Shown piece after piece: positions 57,780-64,000 of a stretch of 64,000 nt of DNA. Numbering within the stretch: the stretch's first letter is position 1; each line of letters starts with the position of its first letter. The notes below the pieces were generated by a model. It saw nothing but the letters and a program-made list of their open reading frames with translations. It ran no database searches and was not told the origin of the DNA. The stretch comes from an uncultured Ruminococcus sp. (lineage in GTDB: Bacteria; Bacillota; Clostridia; Oscillospirales; Ruminococcaceae): contig ONMB01000001.1 of the NCBI GenBank assembly GCA_900318825.1, positions 62,001 through 126,000 on the forward strand, read 5' to 3'. A program made the translations under genes and the position numbers.

Positions 57780-57791
57780 TATACAGCCCTT
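57780..57791. other. Candidate right attachment core (attR)
   Basis: TATACAGCCCTT, identical to 21543-21554. Between the endolysin terminator and this point (57635-57779) there is only AT-rich non-coding DNA with a small ACCG-CTGA/TCAG-CGGT hairpin near 57735-57755. Confidence 0.3.
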
Positions 57792-57809
57792 TGCGTATAA
57801 TGTGTCGGT

Positions 57810-57832
57810 TGGTGGAGGCGAGGGGAATTGAA
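57810..57832 (-). other. tmRNA (ssrA) 3'-end fragment, likely island attachment site
   Basis: On the minus strand it carries TTCAATTCCCCT, the acceptor arm CGCCTCC (with the U70 of the alanine identity pair) and ACCA: a tmRNA 3' end. The rest of ssrA is absent. Directly downstream, AAGTGGT(T)AAA is repeated (57949-57972), as in arm sites of tyrosine integrases. The stretch 57833-58048 otherwise shows no gene. Confidence 0.65.
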
Positions 57833-58048
57833 TTGAGCAAGAGCCTTTCTGTAATTTTTAGTAAAAATCGAAAACAGCTGTGTTTAGCGGTATTTTGCAG
57901 TTTCACTTTTAGCGGCTTCAAGTGATTTCAAGCAATTTTTAATACTAATAAGTGGTAAACAAGTGGTTAAAAAGGTGCGTTTCTGCCATTCATAATATCA
58001 GTAACGTTAAAAACATACATCCTTCATAAATCCCTCATTTTCATTATG

Positions 58049-58281
58049 TCAGTTGCTTCTATCAGTTTTGAAATAAGTATTTTTGATATTTTCAATCAGA
58101 TCTCTTACATCTATGAACAGAATAAACAATCCGGTAATCTGTCCCAACAATGTAGGAGTGTTTTCAGCAACATCGCAATTTCCTAAAAGTACACCAATTA
58201 CGGAACAATCGCACCGTCACTGTATCCGTTATTTATTTTCCAATTTTTTACAAAATTTAAAACGTCTATTACTGTATTCAT
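58049..58281 (-). pseudogene. Small gene broken by a frameshift
   Basis: The ATG at 58281 follows AGAAGGAGA. The frame M-N-T-V-I-D-V-L-N-F-V-K-N stops after 27 residues, while another frame continues with C-D-C-S-V-I-G-V-L-L-G-N to TGA at 58049 (about 53 residues). One base change in length would join them into about 75 residues. It could be a small immunity protein; unrecognised. Confidence 0.45.
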
Positions 58282-58302
58282 TTCTATATCTCCTTCTAAT
58301 AA

Positions 58303-58749
58303 TCAGCATTCAAATCTTACAGAAACATTCTTAACCCGTTCATGATTAAATAGTTCTGAATATGATTCACAGATAAATGCTTCTGTGATAATTTCTCTGA
58401 TCTTTCTGTCATCTTCTGGTACATAACCTTCAGGATACTCAATAGCCTCAATAATCCAGTTGAATTCAGCATTGCACTTTGTTGCACTTCCCTTATGATT
58501 CGTTGATAAAGTAAGAGTTATCGGAGTTTCTCTAACGCATAAAACATAATAGGTTAATCTTTCATTATCTCTGTTTGGATCAGTTGCCCCAGTCAGAATA
58601 AGAAAAGAATCATTCTCTTCATCTACAGTCAACCAGCCGACATACTTACCTATTTCAGAACCCATAGGATTCTTATATCCAATCCTTCTCAAATAATCAA
58701 TCTCTTTTGATGGATCGTTAAATTCGCGTTTCTTTTTTATAAATGACAT
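58303..58749 (-). CDS. Hypothetical protein, 148 aa, island
   Basis: Not recognised. It is soluble, acidic and aromatic-rich (Y-V-G-W-L-T-V-D-E-E-N-D-S-F-L), ending in V-S-V-R-F-E-C. It resembles immunity-type proteins in size and composition only. The ATG follows GGAGATG, and a good promoter lies 76 bases upstream. Confidence 0.65.
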   Translation of the reverse strand: MSFIKKKREFNDPSKEIDYLRRIGYKNPMGSEIGKYVGWLTVDEENDSFLILTGATDPNRDNERLTYYVLCVRETPITLTLSTNHKGSATKCNAEFNWIIEAIEYPEGYVPEDDRKIREIITEAFICESYSELFNHERVKNVSVRFEC

Positions 58750-58753
58750 ACTA

Positions 58754-59079
58754 CATCTCCTAAATAAAAATTTTACTAAAAATATAAAACAGAGAATATT
58801 AATTACTTTGCCTTATATTGAATAATTATACTACTTTTATTGATAAAAGTCAACATTATAAATTTATAATCTTCTTAGACATGTCAGAAGAAACAAGAGT
58901 ATTGGAAATACGCACTCTCAATTATAATCTGTTTTTGAAAGAAAAACTGATAGCTATCGGATGGAACAAAATTGGTGATCTCAGCAAGCATTTGCTGCTT
59001 ATTCAAGATATCGTCTTTTTCAATTATGAATTACCTTTGCATATCTATTTTCATTTTATATCCTCGTTTAAAATTGAAT
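58754..59079. other. AT-rich stretch without a confident gene
   Basis: A plus-strand frame from ATG 58879 (L-I-A-I-G-W-N-K-I-G-D-L) faintly recalls an RpoA-CTD helix-hairpin but has no ribosome site, and it runs against the flanking genes. A minus-strand peptide of 8 residues (59052-59029) is too short to support. The promoter at 58825-58853 lies here. Confidence 0.4.
58825..58853 (-). promoter_or_regulatory. sigma-70-type promoter for the 148-aa protein gene
   Basis: On the minus strand, TTGACT and TATAAT separated by 17 bases. Confidence 0.8.
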
Positions 59080-59439
59080 TCATGGAAAATCTTTTGGTAT
59101 GCCAATTTCTAAAGCCATTTCTGCAGATACGCTTAGATTTATATAATATTTAGGAAGACCTGTTTCCACCGACATTTCAGAAATTTCTTTCAACACCTGT
59201 TTACATCTATCAGGATAGCAATTATAGAGCAATCCAGCCACATCTACCCGATAAGAGATATTATCACTATCTAAAAAAGAGAGTAATTCTGCCTGACGAT
59301 TAGCATTTATCATTTTTCTTGTATATTCACACATTTTTCTAAAATATTTATTATATTGACTTATACGTTTACCATTTATAAGTATTTCATCCCTCTTTTT
59401 TAATGCTTCTATAACATAATCTAAATCATCTTTTTTCAT
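59080..59439 (-). CDS. Helical protein, candidate immunity protein (DUF2019-like)
   Basis: The protein has 119 residues, all helical, with N-R-Q-A-E-L-L-S-F-L and V-A-G-L-L-Y-N-C-Y-P-D-R-C-K-Q-V-L, recalling HEAT-like DUF2019 immunity proteins. This is a resemblance in pattern, not a proven match. It directly follows the toxin-tip-like frame (12 bases). ATG behind GGAGGAAGT. Confidence 0.6.
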   Translation of the reverse strand: MKKDDLDYVIEALKKRDEILINGKRISQYNKYFRKMCEYTRKMINANRQAELLSFLDSDNISYRVDVAGLLYNCYPDRCKQVLKEISEMSVETGLPKYYINLSVSAEMALEIGIPKDFP

Positions 59440-59450
59440 TTTACTTCCTC

Positions 59451-59759
59451 CTATTCACTTAATGGGTAAAATGAGACTATAAAACCATTATCTCCATATG
59501 CAAGACGATAACACTCATCATCTATTATATAATCAGCCCAAAGTTCAAGGTGTCCTGTTTCTCCAATACGTTCGCCTTTCCTTATAGGTGAACTTTTCAC
59601 TACTTGATACAAAAATGATTTAACATCTTTTATTCCTCGCTTTGCAAAGTCGTTTATATGTCCGGGATAATTTACCGATCCATATAAAATATGATGTAAT
59701 CCTACACTTTCATCGCCATACTCTAATGCCGCAATTAAATTGCTTATGTCAATAATCGT
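59451..59759 (-). pseudogene. Toxin-tip-like reading frame without a normal start codon
   Basis: An open frame of 102 codons begins right after, and in frame with, the HlyD-type gene's stop. It reads I-I-D-I-S-N-L-I-A-A-L-E and later G-H-I-N-D-F-A-K-R-G-I-K-D-V. No ATG, GTG or TTG is well placed; an ATT at 59756 behind GAAGGA is the only start with a ribosome site. It may be the orphan end of a polymorphic toxin, or a complete small gene using ATT. Confidence 0.5.
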
Positions 59760-61001
59760 TTAGTTTTCCTTCAAGCTCTCACCGAATCCCTTCGTTATCG
59801 GATCAAGGAAGTATTTCATAATGGAGCGTTCTCCTGTTTTTATCTCGATACTACCGGACAAACCGGAAATAATGTCGATATTTTCATTCCAGTCAGTAAT
59901 TTCGATTTTCACAAGATAAACGCTGCCAAAATTCTCATTCTGAAAAGAGCTCGGACTAATGTACTTTACCTTGCCTTTGACAGTACCATATTTATTGTAC
60001 GGATAGGCTTCGAGCTTTATCTCAGTCTCCATTCCGACGCTTACATCGGCAATGTCCATATTCTTGACATAGCAAACCATTTCAAAAGGCGTATTATCGG
60101 GAACTATCGTTATAAGCTGCTGCCCCTGAGTTACCGATGCTCCAGGAGTGTTGACAGCAATATAATTCACATAGCCGCTTATAGGTGCGGTAATGCTCTG
60201 ACAGTCCTTTGAAAGACGGTATTTCTCGGCAGAGGTGTCTATCTCCTGAATTTTAGAGCCTGCCTCAGCGATTTTAGCACTCACATCTGCCATATACTTC
60301 TTCTTACAGTTTTCAACGCTCAGCGATGCCTTTTCAACTGCTAATTCTGCCTGCTGAACTACCAATTCCTGCGACTGCTGCTGTCTCTGTGTACCGGTAG
60401 CCTTGTACTCATCAAGTTGTATCTGCGCTATCTGCTTGGATAATTCCGCATTATCCTTCTGTTTTTCATAATCAGAAAGGGTGGATATATATTCTGCGTA
60501 GGAGTCCTTTATTGACCGTACATAGGTCTGCACTTCTGCATCATAAGAATACACGCTGATATTCGAAACATCTTCACCGTTGCGAATTCTATTGTATATC
60601 CCTTTCTGAACAGAGTATATTTTCTTCTGAACATTGAGTTTCTCAATGTCCACATCAAGGAGATCAGTGTCAAGTTCTACGAGAATTTCGTCCTTTTCAA
60701 CGTGAGCGCCCTCAGAAACGTTTATAGCCTTGATAACACCATTGGACTGCGGCTGTACTATGCTGAGATTACCGGTCGGCTGAATACTTCCGCTTGCAGT
60801 AACTACTACATCAGTTTTGGAGCAGCAAGCCCATATGATCGCAGCAATAAGCAGTGTGAACACACCAAGGATAATAACAGTACCGCCTTTATGTGCCGGT
60901 CTCTCGATTATTTCAAGCATAGACGGCATAAAGTCATATTTAAGTTCCTTATCACGTTTTCGGCTGTGTTTCAGTATGTAATTTGTTTCCTTATTATCCA
61001 T
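59760..61001 (-). CDS. HlyD-type membrane fusion protein of type I secretion
   Basis: The protein has 413 residues. One membrane helix (about 40-60), N-terminal half-motif with G-S-I-Q-P, a long coiled-coil hairpin (about 110-255), a lipoyl-like/beta-barrel part (T-A-P-I-S-G-Y-V) and C-terminal I-K-T-G-E-R-S-I. It bridges the ABC transporter and the outside. The start overlaps the transporter end by 8 bases, so the pair is coupled. Confidence 0.88.
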   Translation of the reverse strand: MDNKETNYILKHSRKRDKELKYDFMPSMLEIIERPAHKGGTVIILGVFTLLIAAIIWACCSKTDVVVTASGSIQPTGNLSIVQPQSNGVIKAINVSEGAHVEKDEILVELDTDLLDVDIEKLNVQKKIYSVQKGIYNRIRNGEDVSNISVYSYDAEVQTYVRSIKDSYAEYISTLSDYEKQKDNAELSKQIAQIQLDEYKATGTQRQQQSQELVVQQAELAVEKASLSVENCKKKYMADVSAKIAEAGSKIQEIDTSAEKYRLSKDCQSITAPISGYVNYIAVNTPGASVTQGQQLITIVPDNTPFEMVCYVKNMDIADVSVGMETEIKLEAYPYNKYGTVKGKVKYISPSSFQNENFGSVYLVKIEITDWNENIDIISGLSGSIEIKTGERSIMKYFLDPITKGFGESLKEN

Positions 61002-63123
61002 CTACATCACCTCTCAGCTGCTGATTGTAAAGGTAGGCATACAGCCCGTTTGAAGCAAGCAGTCTTTCATGTGTATCATACTCGACCAGTTCACCCTTAT
61101 CAATAACCATTATCTTCTGAGCATCCTTCAATGTCGAAAGTCTGTGTGCAATTATTAGAACTGTACGTCCCCTGCATATTTCTTTCAGATTGTTCTGGAT
61201 TATGCTTTCGGACTCATAGTCAAGAGCGGAAGTTGCCTCATCAAATATAAGTATCTTCGGATCAGCAAGAATAGCTCTTGCAATTGCAATACGCTGTTTC
61301 TGACCCCCGGAAAGTCCCATTCCTTTTTCACCGATTATGGTATTGTAGCCATTAGGAAGCTCAAGTATAAAGTCATTAGCGCCTGCAATGGTTGCACACT
61401 TGATTATCTGATCCATAGTCGCAGTCGGACAATGTATGGATATGTTTTCGGCTACTGTGCCGTTGAACATAAAGTTCTCCTGCAAAACGACTCCTATCTG
61501 CTTTCTGAGCATAGCCGGATTAACAAGGGAAATATCCATACCGTCAACGGTTATTTTACCTCCTTCCGGTATATACAGGCGCTGTATCAGCTTTGAGACT
61601 GTGCTCTTTCCCGAACCGCTTCGTCCGACAACTCCGACTATCGTTCCGGATTCGACCTCAAAGCTCATGCCCTTGATGACTTCACCGCCCTGTGGATCAT
61701 ATCTGAAATGAACGTTTTCAAAAGCTATTCTGCCTTTAAGCGTCGGCATAGAAGTCTGATTTGCATTGAGAACAGGCTCGGGAGCTGTATTGAAAATGTC
61801 GCCGATACGCTTCACAGAGAGTGAAGCCTGCTGGTATTCCTGCCACAGCTGAACAAGTCTCAGCACCGGACCGCTGACTCTGCCTGATAGCATACGGAAT
61901 GCAACAAGCTGACCGACAGTAAAGTTTCCGTTCATAACAGCCTTTGCACCAAAGAAAAGTATCAGCAGGTCAAAGACCTTCTGGATGAACTGACCGACTG
62001 TTCCGGCAGTTGCAGATACCATTGATGTCTTATAGCTTGCCTTGACGTAATCAGCCTGCAAATCTCCCCATTTCTTCTCGAATTTAGGCTCAAGAGCATA
62101 TGATTTTACAGTCTGAACGCCGGTTATGGACTCTACTAAAAACGACTGAGTATTAGCTCCCGTCTCAAACTTTTCATCAAGTCTTCTCTTGAAAAGCGGA
62201 GTTACTATTGCTGAAAGGATAGCATACACCGGTATTGAACACAGAACGATAAGTGTAAGGAACTTGCTGTAAAGGAACAGGACTACTATATACACAATAA
62301 TGAATATCAGGTCTATCATAGACGACAGCGGAGTGCCGGTCAGGAAACTCCGTATGCTGTCAAGTTCCCTTACTCTTGCAACTGTTTCACCGACTCGCCT
62401 TGACTCAAAATACTTGAGCGGTAAGGCAAAGAGGTGTTTGAACAGCTTGTAGCTCAGCATAACGTCTATTCGGTTAGTCGTATGCGTGAATACATAATTC
62501 TTCGCCAGACTCAGAATAAGTTCGTAGATATATACTATTGCAATTCCTATCGCAAGGACATTCAGAGTTGACATACTGCGGTGTACGAGCACCTTATCCA
62601 CAACTACCTGAGTCATTACCGGAGTAAGTATCCCAAGTATCTGGACAGTGAATACCGCTATCAGAACCTGTATGAACTCTTTCTTGAATTTGAGTATAGT
62701 CGGAATGAACCACTTGAAACTGAATGCTGCTTCGCGGTCAAGTATTCCTTTCTTGGTTATGATAATAGCAGTTCCGTCCCATATCTGTGACAATTCTTCA
62801 CGGCTTTTGACTTCCGGCTGAGTCTTATCTGCAAAGAGTATCATAAATTGATCCTCTTTTGACTTGGCAACTATGAAAAATTCACCATTATTATCCTTGG
62901 CAATTATCGGAGACATCACATTTTTCAGTTTGTTAACATTCAGCTGGCACAGCCTTGCTTTTGTCTTTAATGCCTTAGCCGATTGTATTATTTCAACTTC
63001 CCCTGTCTTTTGTTCCGGATCAAGAACTGCAAGGCTTTCAGCTTGTTCCTTGGTAATAGGTATACCAAGGAACTTCATAACTATCATAAAACAGGACAGT
63101 CCGCTGTCTTGTTTTTTTGTCAT
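60994..63123 (-). CDS. HlyB-type ABC transporter with degenerate C39 peptidase domain
   Basis: The protein has 709 residues. Residues 1-120 are C39-like, but the catalytic Cys of the D-C-G motif is Ser (Q-D-S-G-L-S-C), as in the peptidase-dead domain of HlyB. Six membrane helices follow (about 150-430), then an ATPase with Walker A G-R-S-G-S-G-K-S, signature L-S-G-G-Q-K-Q-R and Walker B I-L-I-F-D-E. It should export the adjacent RTX protein without leader cleavage. The ATG at 63123 follows GGAGGTCG. Confidence 0.9.
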   Translation of the reverse strand: MTKKQDSGLSCFMIVMKFLGIPITKEQAESLAVLDPEQKTGEVEIIQSAKALKTKARLCQLNVNKLKNVMSPIIAKDNNGEFFIVAKSKEDQFMILFADKTQPEVKSREELSQIWDGTAIIITKKGILDREAAFSFKWFIPTILKFKKEFIQVLIAVFTVQILGILTPVMTQVVVDKVLVHRSMSTLNVLAIGIAIVYIYELILSLAKNYVFTHTTNRIDVMLSYKLFKHLFALPLKYFESRRVGETVARVRELDSIRSFLTGTPLSSMIDLIFIIVYIVVLFLYSKFLTLIVLCSIPVYAILSAIVTPLFKRRLDEKFETGANTQSFLVESITGVQTVKSYALEPKFEKKWGDLQADYVKASYKTSMVSATAGTVGQFIQKVFDLLILFFGAKAVMNGNFTVGQLVAFRMLSGRVSGPVLRLVQLWQEYQQASLSVKRIGDIFNTAPEPVLNANQTSMPTLKGRIAFENVHFRYDPQGGEVIKGMSFEVESGTIVGVVGRSGSGKSTVSKLIQRLYIPEGGKITVDGMDISLVNPAMLRKQIGVVLQENFMFNGTVAENISIHCPTATMDQIIKCATIAGANDFILELPNGYNTIIGEKGMGLSGGQKQRIAIARAILADPKILIFDEATSALDYESESIIQNNLKEICRGRTVLIIAHRLSTLKDAQKIMVIDKGELVEYDTHERLLASNGLYAYLYNQQLRGDVDG

Positions 63124-63197
63124 TTTACGACCTCCGTTTACACAAAAATATGCAGCAGCATATAGCTGCTGCACGAAGTATTAAGATCAGTTCATCG

Positions 63198-64000
63198 TTA
63201 CTGCACTGAAGAAGATACGAGAAGCTGGTCTAAAGCTGTTGTATCCGCAGTAATATCTGTAATAGTTGCATTGTCATAAACATTGCTGTAGTCAGAGAAT
63301 GCAGACATATTCTCAGCCAGTATCATTGTCTGGATATGAGTTATATCAGACATTTCCTCTGTATTGTCTGATACTGTGATGCTGTCAGTAACTTCAGAAA
63401 TAATCGTGCTGTCATTCTCAAATATATCTGCACCGAACTCTTCATCCGCATATATTTCGTTGAGAAGCTCTGCATTTGTCTGCTCAATGTCTTCCTCAAC
63501 AGGATCAGGCTGCTTTGTGAGAACAAGCTGCCATGTATCCTTATCTACATAGCCTTCTGCACCGTCTGCAAATCTGAATGTATATGAAGCCTGTCCCCAC
63601 TTGAAGTTGCTGATGGTAAGCACGTCCTCAGTATCATTAACTGCAATAAGGAGATTTGATCCCCACTGATCTGAAACTGTAATCTCATCCGAAGAAATAT
63701 CCTTGAGTTCAACAACGCTGTGGTCACTACCCCATTCGTTGATAGTATCGTGAGCATAACCCTTGCCAAAGATGTAAGTATCTTCTCCGTTGCTTCCGTT
63801 AAGGCTGTCGTCACCAGCACCGCCGTCGATTGTATCATCGTCATTTGTACCCATAAGGTAATCATCTGCGTCTGTACCATAGATAGGTGCTGATTTAGCT
63901 GTAATATCATGCTGACCGAGAACAGTCTCATCATCGAATATGAAGTTAAAGTCACTATTGCTTGCAAAGTTAAAGAAGCCTGTGATGACAAGTCTGTCTC
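63198..64000 (-). CDS. RTX-type calcium-binding secreted protein, C-terminal part
   Basis: 267 residues are visible; the N-terminus lies beyond the right edge. A haemolysin-type repeat block (G-T-D-A-D-D-Y-L-M-G-T-N-D-D-D-T, G-G-A-G-D-D) binds Ca2+ outside the cell, followed by a beta-rich part (Y-I-F-G-K-G-Y-A-H-D-T-I) and an uncleaved C-terminal secretion signal with many small and acidic residues. It lies upstream of the HlyB and HlyD genes on the same strand and should be their substrate. Confidence 0.85.
   Translation of the reverse strand, partial: DRLVITGFFNFASNSDFNFIFDDETVLGQHDITAKSAPIYGTDADDYLMGTNDDDTIDGGAGDDSLNGSNGEDTYIFGKGYAHDTINEWGSDHSVVELKDISSDEITVSDQWGSNLLIAVNDTEDVLTISNFKWGQASYTFRFADGAEGYVDKDTWQLVLTKQPDPVEEDIEQTNAELLNEIYADEEFGADIFENDSTIISEVTDSITVSDNTEEMSDITHIQTMILAENMSAFSDYSNVYDNATITDITADTTALDQLLVSSSVQ

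Noticed and set aside
57709..57921. Minus-strand open frame over the prophage right end
   Set aside because: It crosses the tmRNA fragment and the candidate attachment core, with no ribosome site.
58818..59153. Plus-strand open frame with a faint RpoA-CTD-like segment
   Set aside because: It overlaps the immunity-like gene on the other strand, has no ribosome site and ends in low-complexity sequence.

Overview
The window looks like a chromosomal segment of a fibre-degrading, Gram-positive anaerobe of the Ruminococcus group (Oscillospiraceae). This is inferred from a secreted beta-helix enzyme with CBM6 and type I dockerin modules, an oxygen-sensitive [FeFe]-hydrogenase-like protein, a FeoA-FeoB fusion with its Cys-rich partner, Firmicute-type promoters and strong GGAGG ribosome-binding sites. 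The species cannot be fixed from the sequence.

Host part (1-21.5 kb). Leftmost, on the minus strand, are a sensory-type [FeFe]-hydrogenase-like protein cut by the window edge and a DivIVA-like coiled-coil protein; then a small unknown gene, and a sugar-type binding lipoprotein translationally coupled to a membrane protein with a degenerate GGDEF domain. A plus-strand operon (6.6-12.2 kb) encodes a zinc-ribbon/LRR protein, an atypical protein kinase, a TerY-like VWA protein, a PP2C phosphatase and a protein with 13 YPQQ-type repeats. This is a TerY-P-type phosphorylation set with two extra members. A membrane protein, a MATE exporter, the Feo iron uptake genes, the dockerin enzyme and hpt follow.

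Prophage (about 21.5-57.7 kb, roughly 36 kb). It starts with a large serine recombinase lying between two copies of an unknown gene, then a divergent repressor/Cro switch with repeated operators, an antirepressor, many tiny early genes, a replication and recombination module (SMC-like ATPase, Sak4-like ATPase, DUF669, helicase, primase, RusA), a late regulator and an initiator-like tRNA. The siphovirus structural genes run through head, tail, fibres, holin and endolysin. Main features here: a textbook -1 frameshift signal at the end of the capsid gene, a protease gene with a nested scaffold start, a MuF head protein ending in a toxin-like domain followed by a small immunity candidate, and a portal gene lying upstream of the terminase with no small terminase seen.

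Right part (57.8-64 kb). A 23-base copy of a tmRNA 3' end marks the probable edge of a second integrated island. This AT-rich island carries immunity-like small genes, a toxin-tip-like reading frame, and a type I secretion set on the minus strand (RTX protein, HlyB-type ABC transporter with a degenerate C39 domain, HlyD-type adaptor).
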